DNA of 64,000 nt from Streptomyces sp. LUP30 (GCF_001746365.1 NZ_MJAJ01000014.1:69752-133751), one strand, 5' to 3'. Shown: positions 17,317 through 27,014, counted from the first letter of the stretch. Notes: a model not told the origin generated them from the sequence alone. Made by a program: numbers and translations.

Positions 17317-18006
17317 TCACCCGTTCCGCTGGGCCGGATCCTCCTCGGCGTGGATCCCATGCCGGTGCGCGTACACAATGGCCTGCGGGCGGTCGCGGCT
17401 GCCGGTCTTGGCGAAGATCTGATGGATATGGGTCTTCACCGTGGAGCGGCTCAGGTACAGCTTGGCGGCGATCTCAGCGTTGGACAGGCCCTGCGCGATC
17501 AGGCCGAGCACCTGGGCCTCGCGTTCGGTGAGGCCGTCGGGGAGAGCGGCGTTCTTCACGGTGTGGCCCGGGTCGTTGCGGCGGCTCGCGTGGATCAGGC
17601 GGGCGGCGGCGAGCGGGTCGAGCATGGCGTGGCCGCAGGCGGCGGCCTCGATGGCGCGGTGGATGTCCGCGGCGGAGGCGTTCTTGGTCAGGTAGCCGGT
17701 GGCTCCGGCCTCGAGTGCGGCGAGGATGGAGTCGTCGTCGGTATAGGTGGTGAGTACCACGACGGCCGTGGCCGGACGCTCGGCCCTGAGCCGGCGCGTG
17801 GCCTCGACGCCGTCGACGCCGGGCATGTGAAGGTCCATCAAGACCACGTCGGCCTCGTGCCGGGCGGCGAGATCGACGGCTTGAGCGCCGTCCGCGGCCA
17901 GCCCGGCGATGTGCACCCCGTCGACGGCGCCGAGGATGGTGGCCAGGCCCTCGCGCACGACCCGATGGTCGTCGGCGATGATCACGGAGATCGGCGTGGG
18001 GCTCAT
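17317..18006 (-). CDS. NarL/LuxR-family response regulator
   Basis: 229 residues: receiver domain with the acidic pair (ADDHRVV), phospho-acceptor Asp in VVLMDLHMPG, conserved Thr in VVVLTTYTDD and Lys in GYLTKNAS. It ends with a LuxR-type HTH (LTEREAQVLGLIAQGLSNAE, then AAKLYLSRSTVKTHIHQIF). The start ATG overlaps the kinase stop (ATGA), so the pair is coupled. It will be phosphorylated by the upstream HisKA_3 kinase and bind target promoters, plausibly that of its own operon, whose first gene is a small membrane protein. Confidence 0.96.
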   Translation of the reverse strand: MSPTPISVIIADDHRVVREGLATILGAVDGVHIAGLAADGAQAVDLAARHEADVVLMDLHMPGVDGVEATRRLRAERPATAVVVLTTYTDDDSILAALEAGATGYLTKNASAADIHRAIEAAACGHAMLDPLAAARLIHASRRNDPGHTVKNAALPDGLTEREAQVLGLIAQGLSNAEIAAKLYLSRSTVKTHIHQIFAKTGSRDRPQAIVYAHRHGIHAEEDPAQRNG

Positions 18007-19217
18007 CGGTCATTCCCGTCGCTGCGGTTGCCCAGGTTGCCCCGTCGGTAGGGGATGCGTGCGGCGACCAGCCATCCGCCGTCGGGCGTGTGACCCGCCT
18101 GGAGATCGCCACCCGCCTGCTTGACGCGTTCCCTCATACCCTGGAGGCCGAACCCGCTGCCGCTCGCGTGCAGCGCCGCGGGCGTGTCCGGGCCCGGGGC
18201 AGGTCTCGTATTGCCGACCTGTACGGTCACGTCCCGCGGACCGAAGCCGACCCGCACACTCCGGCGCGTGTCAGGGGCGTGTTTGGCGGCGTTGGTCAGT
18301 GCTTCCTGGGCGAGCCGGTAGAGCGCGAGCGTGATGTCGGCATTGAGCTCCTGCTGGCTACCGTCCAGTTCGAGCTCTGCCTGATGGAGTTCGCAGAGCC
18401 GTTCGAGCTGCCGGGCCAGCGGCGTGGGCTCGCCCCGCAGCGCGCGGACGGCATGGCGTGCCTCGTCCAGGCCCGTGCTGACCAGCTCGTGGCCGAGCTC
18501 GATCTGTGTGATGAGCTTCTCGCGCGATACGTCGGTGCGGGCGAGGGTGTCGATAGCGGTGAGCTGGATCGACAGGGCGCCGAGGGTGTGGGCGAGCACG
18601 TCGTGCAGCTCGCGGCCGAGAGGGTTGCGCTCACCGGCGAGTTCCGCCTCGGCCCGTGCGAGCTCGGTACGCCGGCGTTCCGTGGCGACCAGCGTGCTTT
18701 GCCGAGCACGCCGGTCGATCTCGCGTCGCCTGGCACCAGCCACCAGCCCGGCGAGGACCACCGCGGCGGTGCCCAACAGGCGCCCCGGAAACGGCCCGTG
18801 AGGGATCGCCGCGAGGCAGTAGGCGACAGGACCGGCGGCAGACAGCACGAGGGCGGCGACCGGATCGAACGCGACGGCGGCCACGCTCGCCGCGACGCCG
18901 GTGAAGATCAACCCATTGGCATCAGTGACCGCGAGCACCGCCCCGGCTGCGCACATCACCGCGGCGACCGCGACCACGTGCGTACCTCGGGTGCGGGCGA
19001 TCAGGACGAGCCAAGCCAGCGCGGCGACGGCCAGAGCGACAGGCGCCACGATCCCGGGGGCAGCGGGAAGTGTGACGATGTTGATCCAGATCGACACCCC
19101 CAGCCCCACCAGCATGGCCGCGGCACGCGCCCGTGGGTCGGGGATCATGCCGCTCAGCCCGATCCCGGGAGGGTCCACGGCCGGGCTTAACCTTCTAACA
19201 ATACTCTCGGTCCGCAT
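18003..19217 (-). CDS. Sensor histidine kinase (HisKA_3/NarX-like)
   Basis: About 404 residues from the ATG at 19217; the frame is open from 19268 and another ATG lies at 19148. The N-terminal half has about five or six membrane helices with short loops and no large extracellular sensor, as in intramembrane-sensing kinases. The dimerisation/phospho-acceptor helix is RELHDVLAHTLGALSIQL. The ATPase domain has LAQEALTNAAKHAP (N-box) and GSGFGLQGMRERV (G-box). It phosphorylates the overlapping response regulator. The first gene of the operon may provide an accessory membrane sensor. Confidence 0.93.
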   Translation of the reverse strand: MRTESIVRRLSPAVDPPGIGLSGMIPDPRARAAAMLVGLGVSIWINIVTLPAAPGIVAPVALAVAALAWLVLIARTRGTHVVAVAAVMCAAGAVLAVTDANGLIFTGVAASVAAVAFDPVAALVLSAAGPVAYCLAAIPHGPFPGRLLGTAAVVLAGLVAGARRREIDRRARQSTLVATERRRTELARAEAELAGERNPLGRELHDVLAHTLGALSIQLTAIDTLARTDVSREKLITQIELGHELVSTGLDEARHAVRALRGEPTPLARQLERLCELHQAELELDGSQQELNADITLALYRLAQEALTNAAKHAPDTRRSVRVGFGPRDVTVQVGNTRPAPGPDTPAALHASGSGFGLQGMRERVKQAGGDLQAGHTPDGGWLVAARIPYRRGNLGNRSDGNDR

Positions 19218-19298
19218 TATCCCAGGATGGCGTGCCTGCAGAGCGCGCCCCCAGCGCGCGGACAGCACGGACGATCAGGCCGAGCAGCGGTATGAGAA

Positions 19299-19886
19299 TC
19301 ACCGTGCACCGCCCGTCACATGCGCGGCGCCCACGACCGGACCGGCCTGGGCCAGGCGCGCGCGGCCTCGCACGTACAGCCCCAGGCTGCGGAACAGGCT
19401 CATGCTCACCGACAGGAAGATGAAGCCGTTCGTCAGACCGGTGGCGTTCAGGTGGTGGGTGGTCAGGAACACGCCGACCCCCACCGGAAAGATGTGCTGG
19501 GCGCCGTAGGCGAAGCCGAGCCGGGCAGCCGTCACGGCGATCCAGACCGCCGCGTAACCGGCCCCCGAGCGGCTGACCGCGGCGGGGCTGCCTGGGGTGG
19601 GCGAGGTGCGCGGCCAACGGCGTCGCCAATCCGGTTGGTAGTCGACGGACACCAGCAGCGGGCAGACCGAGAACAGCCCGAGTGCCGCCCCCGCCAGCGC
19701 GCCGGCGCCCTGCAGCAGCAGATCGTTCCCGCCGGTGGGCAACGAGGTGAAGAAGAACGGCACGATAACGGCGACGCCGACGACCGGCCGTCCCACCCGG
19801 AACCAGCTGATCTTGCGGCGGCCGAGATCGGACTCCAGCACCACGGCCAGGATCGCCAGCTGCATGATCACGATCTTCGCTGTCAT
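19299..19886 (-). CDS. Polytopic membrane protein of the two-component operon
   Basis: From the ATG at 19886 (MTAKIVIMQLAILAVVLESD) the product has 195 residues and about five hydrophobic segments, including VAVIVPFFFTSLP and a central Gly/Ala-rich helix pair. I know no named family with certainty. Similar small membrane proteins often lead NarL-type operons in Streptomyces. It lies 81 bases upstream of the kinase start and is likely its co-sensor or regulated target. Confidence 0.65.
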   Translation of the reverse strand: MTAKIVIMQLAILAVVLESDLGRRKISWFRVGRPVVGVAVIVPFFFTSLPTGGNDLLLQGAGALAGAALGLFSVCPLLVSVDYQPDWRRRWPRTSPTPGSPAAVSRSGAGYAAVWIAVTAARLGFAYGAQHIFPVGVGVFLTTHHLNATGLTNGFIFLSVSMSLFRSLGLYVRGRARLAQAGPVVGAAHVTGGAR

Positions 19887-20277
19887 GCGCCCACCCTCGC
19901 CGCGACGCCCGGCCCTGCCATCGGCCTCCGGGCTGGTCACCGGATGGAGATGCAAGGGTGGAGGGTGGAGACCGCGGTCCCCCCCACCGCCGACGGCCGC
20001 TCCTGGCCTCGATCACCTGCCGGTCATGTCAGCAGGCCCTCACCGGGAGGCTGCTTCTGGCCGAGTCAAGGATTACTCACGCGTGCTCGTCGTCGGTGAA
20101 GGCGGTGCCGGCCAGTGGGCCGCGCCGCAACAGCGACCAATCGCCCTCCACGGGTATCGATCCCGACTCGATACCCGTGGAGGCCGGATGCCGTCTCGGG
20201 TGACGACACCAGGGCGCGGCCGAAACGTGCAGAGAAGGGCAGGGCGAGCCACGGCAGGCACGGCCTGGACTCTGGCA
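19887..20277. other. Gap between two minus-strand operons
   Basis: A 391-base gap with no supported gene. It holds the hairpin at 20145-20183, which can end the upstream (20.3-22.4 kb) operon, and must contain the promoter of the membrane/kinase/regulator operon. Confidence 0.4.
20145..20183 (-). terminator. 16-bp-stem hairpin after the sugar permease gene
   Basis: Bases 20145-20160 pair perfectly with 20168-20183 around a seven-base loop, about 95 bases beyond the stop of the minus-strand permease gene. No T-run follows. It is a likely terminator of the binding-protein/permease transcript. Confidence 0.7.
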
Positions 20278-21288
20278 TCAGCGTGAGCCGCTTCGCCGCA
20301 AGACCTGGTCGACGCCGACTGCGACGACGACGAGGGTCCCGGTCGCGACATCTTGGTAGAGACTGTCGATGCCCGCCTGAGTGAGACCGGAGCGGAGCAC
20401 GTTGACGATGAGGGCCCCGATGAGCGTGCCGATGATGCTGCCCCGGCCGCCGAACAAGCTGGTGCCGCCGAGCACGACGGCTGTGATGCTTTCCAGGTTG
20501 GCTGTCTGGTAGGCGTTCGGGTCGGCGTTGGCGATTCGGCCGAGGGCCTGCCAGGCGGCGATGCCGTAAAGGAACCCGGCGGTGACGTAGACCGAGAGGA
20601 CTGTGCTCCACACCTTGATGCCGATCAGGCGCGCGGACTCGGGTGCGTCGCCGACGGCGTAGACGTGTCGGCCCCAGGCGGTGTTGGCAAGTACGTACCA
20701 AAACAACCCGTAGAGGCCCACGAGCAGGAATGTCCCCCAGGTGAGGCGCATCGCTCCGAGCTGGATGCCGTGCCCCCAAAACAGGAGCAGATCGGAGGTC
20801 ACCTGATAGCTACGCGAATCGGAGTAGAGGCTGCTCACCGCGAAAACGACGGTCAGGGTTCCCAGGGTCACGATGAAGGGGGGCAAGCCCAGCCGGGCGA
20901 CGAGCAGGCCGTTCACCAGTCCCAGGAACGTCGCCACGGCCAAGCCGATAAGCAGGGCCACCCCGGGGCTGCCGCCTTCGAAGGCAAGTTTGGCCATGAC
21001 GATCGTGCCGAGGACCGCGATGGCGCCGTTCGAGAGGTCGATGCCGGCGGTGAGGATGATCAGGGACTGGCCCAGTGCCAGAGTGGCGATCACGATGGAC
21101 TGCTGGAGCACCAGCGAAAGGTTCTGCGCCGTCAGGAACGTATCCGTGATGATCCAGAAGACCACCACGGCAATGAGCAGAGCAGTGAGAGGGCCGATGG
21201 CCGGCGTGCGCAGGGCGTACCGGAGTCCCTCCCGGAGCCGGGCGTGCCGTTCAGCGTCGACGGCGTGGTCGGTGACAGATGTTCTCAT
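20278..21288 (-). CDS. Ribose/fructose-type ABC permease (RbsC/FrcC family)
   Basis: A 336-residue permease with about ten hydrophobic segments. The family hallmark LIILTAGIDLSNGAIAVLG sits after the second or third helix, and the C-terminal SITAVVLGGTSLFGGRGSII motif is the coupling region that docks the ATPase. It lies 40 bases downstream of the binding-protein gene. The matching ATPase is divergently transcribed at 22527, an unusual split for this class. The substrate is a monosaccharide by family; which one is unknown. Confidence 0.93.
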   Translation of the reverse strand: MRTSVTDHAVDAERHARLREGLRYALRTPAIGPLTALLIAVVVFWIITDTFLTAQNLSLVLQQSIVIATLALGQSLIILTAGIDLSNGAIAVLGTIVMAKLAFEGGSPGVALLIGLAVATFLGLVNGLLVARLGLPPFIVTLGTLTVVFAVSSLYSDSRSYQVTSDLLLFWGHGIQLGAMRLTWGTFLLVGLYGLFWYVLANTAWGRHVYAVGDAPESARLIGIKVWSTVLSVYVTAGFLYGIAAWQALGRIANADPNAYQTANLESITAVVLGGTSLFGGRGSIIGTLIGALIVNVLRSGLTQAGIDSLYQDVATGTLVVVAVGVDQVLRRSGSR

Positions 21289-21328
21289 CGGTCAGCCTGA
21301 TCCTCTTCGACCGCTCGACGTCGGTACG

Positions 21329-22423
21329 TCATCCCCAGCAATGCTTCAGTCCCCAGTCCGTATCCTGAGACGCCAATCCGTTCACCGGTTTGTCGGTGAT
21401 GAGTACGGTGCCCGTGTCCGAGAGTCCGTGCGGCTTCTTCCCGTTCTTGGCGTACTCGACGACCGAGTCGACGCCTCGCGTGGCCATCCTGACGGGGAAC
21501 TGCATGACCGTGGCCGCGTACTTGCCGGACCGCACGTCGCGGACGCCGGTGCACCCACCGTCGATGGAGCCGATGGTCACCTTGCCGGTGAGGCCGCGAG
21601 CCGCCATGGCCGCGGAGGCACCGCTCGCCACCGGCTCGTTGATCGTGTAGACCGTGTTGATGTCGCTCGTGCGCTCCAGGAGGTTCTCCGTCGCAGCCTG
21701 TGCCGGATTGCGTTCTCCATTGGTGTTCGCCTGTCCGCGAATCGCCGGGGAGTCGTTCGTGATGCCGAAGCCTTTGAGGAACCCCTCGTGACGCTGCTTG
21801 CTGACGGTGGAGTCGTCCGTGCCGTCGAGCATGATCACCTTGGGCGGTCGGCCGGCGAGAGCAGCCCTGAGGTAGGAACCCTGGAGGCGTCCCGCCTTGA
21901 CGTTGTCCGTCGCGTAGGTGGCATCGGTCGCGCTCGGCGGCTCGGTGGTGGAGTCCAGCGCGATCACCGCAATGCCCTGTCGGCGGGCCTCCGCGATGGT
22001 GCTCAGGAGCCCCGTGCCGTTCGACGGCGTGATGAGGATGCCCTTCACACCGCTGGAGATGAGACTCTCCATCGCGGCGACCTGGCCCTCGTTGTCCCCG
22101 TCGAACCGGCCGGCCAGGGCGATGAGCTTGGCGTCGTTCTTCGCCGCCGCCGCCACGGCGGCCTCGCGCAGAGTCACGAAGTACGGGTTGGTCTCGGTCT
22201 TGGTCACGAGGCCGATCTTGACCTTCCCCGACCCCGTGCCACCGCTGTCGCTCTGCCCCTCGCCGCATCCGGCGGCCCCGAGCAGAAGGCCACCCGCCAT
22301 GAGGAGCGCCGCTCCCCGTCGGCGACGCCACTGACATGCGCGCTCGCGCCTCGAAGGGCGGTGTGTCGTGGTCTGCCCTCCCTGGGCTGGCCCAACGCCC
22401 CACGATCCCCGCTTCTGCCTCAT
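21329..22423 (-). CDS. Sugar-binding lipoprotein (RbsB/FrcB-like, periplasmic-binding fold)
   Basis: 364 residues. A long basic N-tail precedes the signal region with lipobox GAAGC at about residues 49-53; the in-frame ATG just before it would be too short a leader, so the true start is uncertain. The mature protein opens VKIGLVTKTETNPYFVTLRE and has ALDSTTEPPSATDATYAT and GVKGILITPSNG, the binding-cleft motifs of the Peripla_BP_4 family. It captures a pentose or hexose and delivers it to the permease encoded next. Promoter DNA is shared with the divergent ATPase gene. Confidence 0.92.
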   Translation of the reverse strand: MRQKRGSWGVGPAQGGQTTTHRPSRRERACQWRRRRGAALLMAGGLLLGAAGCGEGQSDSGGTGSGKVKIGLVTKTETNPYFVTLREAAVAAAAKNDAKLIALAGRFDGDNEGQVAAMESLISSGVKGILITPSNGTGLLSTIAEARRQGIAVIALDSTTEPPSATDATYATDNVKAGRLQGSYLRAALAGRPPKVIMLDGTDDSTVSKQRHEGFLKGFGITNDSPAIRGQANTNGERNPAQAATENLLERTSDINTVYTINEPVASGASAAMAARGLTGKVTIGSIDGGCTGVRDVRSGKYAATVMQFPVRMATRGVDSVVEYAKNGKKPHGLSDTGTVLITDKPVNGLASQDTDWGLKHCWG

Positions 22424-22526
22424 ATGTCGAGACTATGTCGAAAGGTAATGTAAGCGAGCTTTGACCTACCGTTACCACGGGGCGGATTTCCGCCGACCTT
22501 GCACGCACCGAGGAGGCGAGGTACGC

Positions 22527-23288
22527 GTGACCGGTTCGCCGCTGCTCGCACTGCGTGGCATCTCCAAGCGATTCGGTGCCGTGCAGGCCCTGAAGGACGT
22601 CGAGCTGGAAGTCCACCCGGGCGAAGTCGTCGCCCTCCTGGGGGACAACGGCGCTGGCAAGTCCACCCTCGTGAGGGTCATCGCGGGCGTCGCACCGGCC
22701 GACACCGGCGTCATCGAGTGGGAGGGCCGGCCGGTGCAGATCAGGACCCCTCAGGCCGCCCAACACCTCGGTATCGCGACCGTGTATCAGAACCTGGCGC
22801 TGTGCGACGGCCTTGATGTGGCCGAGAACCTTTTTCTCGGCCGGGAGCGCAGAAGTCCCGGTGCCCTGGGCCGCCTCTTCCGGCACATGGACAAGAACGG
22901 CATGCGCGCAGAGGCACGCCGGCAGCTGGACGCACTGGGCATTCGCGTCCCCGACATGCGCACCCCCGTCGCCACGCTGTCGGCGGGCCAGCGGCAGACG
23001 GTCGCGATCTCTCGCGCACTCCTGGGTAAACCGAAGGCCGTCCTACTCGACGAGCCCACCGCGGCACTCGGCACACAGCAGGCAGACCATGTCCTCGACC
23101 TGGTCGACAAGCTCCGCGAACAGGGGATCGGGGTGATCCTCATCAGTCACAACCTGGGAGACGTCAAGGCCGTCGCGGACCGGGCCGCGGTGCTGCGGCT
23201 CGGCTACAACAACGGTTTCTTCGATGTACCGACCACATCTCAGGACCGGATCATCTCCTCCATCACAGGGATCTCGAGCAGCCCTTGA
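22527..23288 (+). CDS. Sugar ABC transporter ATPase, single-domain (FrcA-like)
   Basis: 253 residues from the GTG at 22527, which has AGGAGGCGAGG upstream; the open frame begins at 22461 but that start lacks a ribosome site. Walker A is GDNGAGKST, Q-loop VYQNLALCDGLD, signature LSAGQRQ, Walker B AVLLDEPTAALG and switch His in LISHNLGD. Ribose-class ATPases are usually double-domain (about 500 residues); this one has a single domain like FrcA, so two copies would form the engine. It is divergent from its binding protein and permease, with about 100 bases of shared control region. Confidence 0.92.
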   Translation: MTGSPLLALRGISKRFGAVQALKDVELEVHPGEVVALLGDNGAGKSTLVRVIAGVAPADTGVIEWEGRPVQIRTPQAAQHLGIATVYQNLALCDGLDVAENLFLGRERRSPGALGRLFRHMDKNGMRAEARRQLDALGIRVPDMRTPVATLSAGQRQTVAISRALLGKPKAVLLDEPTAALGTQQADHVLDLVDKLREQGIGVILISHNLGDVKAVADRAAVLRLGYNNGFFDVPTTSQDRIISSITGISSSP

Positions 23289-24094
23289 CTCGCGCAGGAT
23301 CCCCAACCCCACGCGGGACCGGAAATTGCCAGCGGTGCGTGCGGTGGTCCGCCCAGGCCGTCCGAGACGTCCGTACCGACCCGCCTTCGCCGTCGGCGGA
23401 TCCCGCGCTCGCGGCGCTGCGCGGCGTCGTGGACGATCTCGCCGCCTGCGCGCACGGGATCGGCGCGTTGATGCTCGAAGTCGCGCCGGCCTACCTCTGC
23501 GACACCGAGGCCGGTTTTCTCGAGCCTGCGACCCGTGCACTCGTATAGAAGCGCACCGTGTGCTCCGCATCCACATCGGTGCCTGTCTCCGACTCACGGC
23601 GGCCACACATCTACTGCCCGGACGGCGAGGCCCTCCGCCCGCTGGCGCAGGAAGGGCAGGGATGAGCCCGAAGACCCCCAGACACCGGCGCTGCAGCCGC
23701 GGGTGCCGAACGGACACAGCTACTGCTGGGACCGAGCACTCCAGCGGGGCCCACTGCTGCCAGCCCACGGGGCGCCCGCCTGGCTGCGGAGACGGGGGAC
23801 ACGCCGACCCCTGTGCCACCCCGCGCACGACCTGGTGAGACTCAGCGACGGTGGGCAGTCGGAGGTGTCCGCCTGCTCCATCACCGTGGTGCGGCCATCC
23901 CCGCGCGCGGGAATGCCCCGCGCCCGCGGGGTGGCTTCGCGGGACCACCGAGCCCCGTGCCGCCGAGCGGGTCGTCCCTGTGCCCCGCGGGGGTAGCTCT
24001 TCGGCGTCCCCCAGGCCGTCTTCGCTGCGTACGACGGCGTGATGGAGACGATCGGCTGTGGAGTCAACTCCTCTACCAGGCACTGTTTCTCGGA
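23289..24094. other. Long gap, decayed sequence without a recognisable gene
   Basis: About 800 bases. Plus-strand frame 23285-23548 has coding-like composition (ALAALRGVVDDLAACAHG, LMLEVAPAYLCDTEAG) but no family I know. Around 23900-23990 there are short GC palindromes with CCCCGCG arms that are not arranged as an array. It is probably the remains of several genes. Confidence 0.4.
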
Positions 24095-24265
24095 TCATGT
24101 TTTGAGCCAGATGACGAGGGTTGCGAGCGTGACGGTGCCGAGGTAGATGTACGCGCGTTTCTCGTAGCGGGTAGCGACGGCCCGGAAGCCCTTGAGGCGG
24201 TTGATGGTGCGTTCGACGGTGTTGCGTTTCTTGCAGCGCTCGCTGTCGAAGCCGGTGGGTCGACC
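24095..24265 (-). pseudogene. IS5-family transposase, C-terminal fragment
   Basis: In the minus frame the sequence reads GRPTGFDSERCKKRNTVERT, then INRLKGFRAVATRYEKRAYI, and ends with a stop. This is the last catalytic stretch (with the Glu of DDE in NTVERTINRLK) of an IS5-type DDE transposase. The rest of the gene is absent. Confidence 0.8.
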
Positions 24266-24395
24266 CCCTTCTGGAGCCTCGGTTCTTGCGGTGTCTTTGC
24301 TGGTCGAGGCGTTCGGGGATCGTGTGCGGGATGCCGCGTCGTCCCGAGGCCGGCGGACGCCGGCCTCGGCACTCGCGGTGGTCGCACGGTGTCGA

Positions 24396-24833
24396 TCACA
24401 CGCGAGGCCGGTTCAACAGCCGCGAGAGCACGATGGCGCTCTCGGTCCGTTCCACAGGAGAGGTGGCCCGCACGCGTTGGATGGCCTGTTCCAGGTGGGC
24501 GATGTCTCTGGCGAGCATGTGGACGACAGCGTCGGCGGCGCCCGAGACGGTACAGGCTTCGACGACCTCGGGGATGGCCTCCAGGGCTTGGCGCAGTTCG
24601 GCGGGGGTGGGATTGCCGGTGCAGTAGACCTCGACGAAAGCCTCGGTATGCCAGGCCAACGCCTGAGGATCGACGAGAGCGGTGAAACCGCGGATCGCTC
24701 CGGTAGCCACGAGGCGGTCGAGACGCCGCTTGGCGGCGGGCGCGGACAGCCCGGACGCCTTGCCGATCTGGGCGTATGTGGCCCGAGCGTCGTGCAGCAC
24801 GTACCGGATGATCGCTTGATCGATGGCGTCCAT
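24396..24833 (-). CDS. Lrp/AsnC family transcriptional regulator
   Basis: From the ATG at 24833 (MDAIDQAIIRYVLHDARATY) the protein has 145 residues, normal for the family. The first 55 form the winged HTH (IGKASGLSAPAAKRRLDRL) and the rest is the RAM/ligand-binding beta-alpha sandwich (FVEVYCTGNP, VVEACTVSGAADAVVHML). It is divergent from the M20 peptidase gene, with about 170 bases between the starts, and probably senses an amino acid and controls that neighbour. Confidence 0.93.
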   Translation of the reverse strand: MDAIDQAIIRYVLHDARATYAQIGKASGLSAPAAKRRLDRLVATGAIRGFTALVDPQALAWHTEAFVEVYCTGNPTPAELRQALEAIPEVVEACTVSGAADAVVHMLARDIAHLEQAIQRVRATSPVERTESAIVLSRLLNRPRV

Positions 24834-25001
24834 GACCTCACTCCAGACGTCAGAACCTGCGGCCAGCGCAAGAAATAGCCATGGGTCCGCTGACATTGCA
24901 AGAAAGCGACAGTAGGAAGCAGCAAATGGCGATTGCTTGCATTGTCCGTCGAACATAGTCTCCGGATTGTCCTGATGTCACGTGGTGGGAGCAGCGTTGA
25001 G

Positions 25002-26276
25002 ATGACAGCAAGCCTGAGCGATGTGGAAGCCTCGGCCCTGGCCGCGGTGGATGAGGCGGCCATCGCCCGGTTTCTGCTGGAACTCCTCGCGGTTCCGAGC
25101 GTGACGGGGAGCGCCGCGGAGTCCGAGGTTCAGCACGTCCTGGCCCGGCATCTGAAGCGGATGCACCTCGATGTCGACCTGTGGTCCATGAACCTGCCCG
25201 AGCTACGTGACCATCCCCGTTTTCCCGGCAGCGAGGCCCCGCGCACCGAGGCGTGGGGCCTGGTGGGCGGCACGGTGCCCCAGGGCGACGGGCCGACGCT
25301 GATCCTCCAGGGGCACGTCGACGTCGTCCCTTCCGGAGACTTGGCGCGCTGGGAGGGTGACCCCTTCCGCCCTCGGGTTACCGGGGACGTGGTGCACGCA
25401 CGAGGAGCGTGCGACATGAAGGCGGGGGTGATGGCGATACTCGCCACCCTGGCCGCGATACGGGAGGCGGGCGCAAGGCTGCGCGGTCAGGTGTCCGCGC
25501 ATTTCGTAGTCAGTGAAGAGGACGGGGGACTCGGGGCGTTCGGCACCCTCCGACGCGGCCACACCGGCGACGCCTGCATCATCACCGAACCGACCAGCGG
25601 CGCGGTCATGACTGCGAACGCCGGCGCCCTGACCTTCCGCATCCAAGTACCCGGCCGGGCCACCCACGGCAGCACCAGATACGTGGGGGTGAGCGCGATC
25701 GACGCGTACTTGCCCATCCACCGTGCGCTCGCCCAGCTGGAAGGCCGCCGCAACGTCGGGGCTGACCCGCTCATGTCCGAATACCCCATCCCCTACCCGC
25801 TGTCCGTCGGTACCGTTCATTCCGGTGACTGGGCCAGCAGCGTGCCCGACCTGCTGGTGGCCGAGGGAAGACTGGGCGTCCGGCTGGGCGAGGATCCGGC
25901 CCAGGCACGCACCGAACTGGAGGCGTGCGTGGCCGAAGCCTGCGCGGCCGACCCCTGGCTGCGCTCTCACCCCGCCACGGTGACGTGGCCGGGCGGGCAG
26001 TTCGCCAGCGGACGGCTGCCGGCCGGGCATCCGCTAGCGGCCCAGGTCGCCGACGCGCACGCCGACGTCACCGGCGGCCCGCGGCCTTCTGAGCGAGGCG
26101 CCCCCTATGGCAGCGACCTGCGACTGTATTCCGGGGCGGGCATCCCCACGCTGCAGTACGGCCCCGGCGACGTACGCCTCGCGCACGGTCCACAGGAACA
26201 GGTCCGCGTGAGCGACATCGTCACCGTCACCCGGGCACTGGTGCTCGCCACACTGCGCATGGTCGGCACCAAGTAG
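25002..26276 (+). CDS. M20-family metallopeptidase (ArgE/DapE/CPG2 type)
   Basis: 424 residues from the ATG at 25002, with in-frame alternatives at 24975 and 24933. It shows the M20 metal site in order: GHVDVVPSGD (His and Asp), the bridging Asp in ARGACDMKAG, the catalytic Glu pair in VVSEEDGG, a metal ligand in IITEPTSG and the last His in LAHGPQEQ. The dimerisation domain begins near GRATHGSTRYVGVSAIDAY. It hydrolyses an acylated amino acid or dipeptide in the cytosol. The divergent Lrp-type regulator supports an amino-acid-related role. Confidence 0.92.
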   Translation: MTASLSDVEASALAAVDEAAIARFLLELLAVPSVTGSAAESEVQHVLARHLKRMHLDVDLWSMNLPELRDHPRFPGSEAPRTEAWGLVGGTVPQGDGPTLILQGHVDVVPSGDLARWEGDPFRPRVTGDVVHARGACDMKAGVMAILATLAAIREAGARLRGQVSAHFVVSEEDGGLGAFGTLRRGHTGDACIITEPTSGAVMTANAGALTFRIQVPGRATHGSTRYVGVSAIDAYLPIHRALAQLEGRRNVGADPLMSEYPIPYPLSVGTVHSGDWASSVPDLLVAEGRLGVRLGEDPAQARTELEACVAEACAADPWLRSHPATVTWPGGQFASGRLPAGHPLAAQVADAHADVTGGPRPSERGAPYGSDLRLYSGAGIPTLQYGPGDVRLAHGPQEQVRVSDIVTVTRALVLATLRMVGTK

Positions 26277-26609
26277 CAGACCCCTAACGGCTTTTGTGAC
26301 CCGGTGGAAGTGACTCTTGCGGCCAGCGGGAGGCGGTCGCAGGGGTGGCCAGCGGCGGTTCCGACAGTACGGCAGTTCTCGGCCATCGGCTCGAGAGCGA
26401 TCACCGCAGTCCTCTCACCACGGCCGAACCGCGCACCTGCCCCGTACCGGATCCGCTCACGAGGCCGTCGCCTCTCGATGGTCAGCCCGGCACCCTGCGC
26501 GTACCGCATACCACCGGCCGACAGGGATCACCACCCGTCATCAGCCGTCACCACCCCCGACAACACCCTGAAGAAGTCAGTAGGTGATCAGGTCGACGTG
26601 GAGGTGCAG
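26277..26609. other. Intergenic stretch before the acetyltransferase remnant
   Basis: 333 bases with no supported gene. An open plus frame (from 26304) leads into the acetyltransferase but its first hundred residues are low-complexity and not domain-like. Confidence 0.35.
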
Positions 26610-27014
26610 ATGACGCAGGGCTCACCCATGTCTGGTCCTTCCTCTCAGTGGTTGCCGGACGGCTACGGAAGCCGACCGGCAACCACCGCTGATGTCGATG
26701 CAGTTCACCAACTGGTCACCGCTTGCGAGTACGAGCTCCGTGGTCGTGCTGCGACCGGCGCCGACGTCATCGCCGCTGGCCTCAACACGCCTGGCCTGGA
26801 AGTGAAGTCCGACGCGGTGCTCGTTCACCATTCCGGAAGTGAGCTGGCTGGCTGGGGCTGGGTTAAGGGCCGGCGCGCCACGGTCCACGTGCATCCCGGT
26901 CACACGAGGCGGGGTCTTGGCAGTGCGCTGCTTGCCTGGACGGAGGCGCGGGCTCGGCGGCTGGGAAGCGATCGGCTTGCCCACACGGTCCCTGACAGCT
27001 GGCCAGGTCGCTGA
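26610..27014 (+). pseudogene. GNAT acetyltransferase, C-terminally truncated
   Basis: From the ATG at 26610 (MTQGSPMSGPSSQW) the frame has 134 codons. GYGSRPATTADVDAVHQLV is the first GNAT strand and helix, WGWVKGRRATVHVHPGHTRR followed by GLGSALLAWTEARARRLG is motif A (acetyl-CoA pyrophosphate loop, R-x-x-G-x-G/S), and then LAHTVPD. The protein stops there with a few foreign residues; the usual tandem GNAT partner or motif B is missing. The break at about 27000 coincides with the end of a different broken gene on the other strand, marking a deletion junction. Confidence 0.75.

Noticed and set aside
23890..24000. CCCCGCG-type palindromes resembling type I-E CRISPR repeats
   Set aside because: No regular spacing or second full repeat, and no cas genes; they are ordinary GC palindromes.
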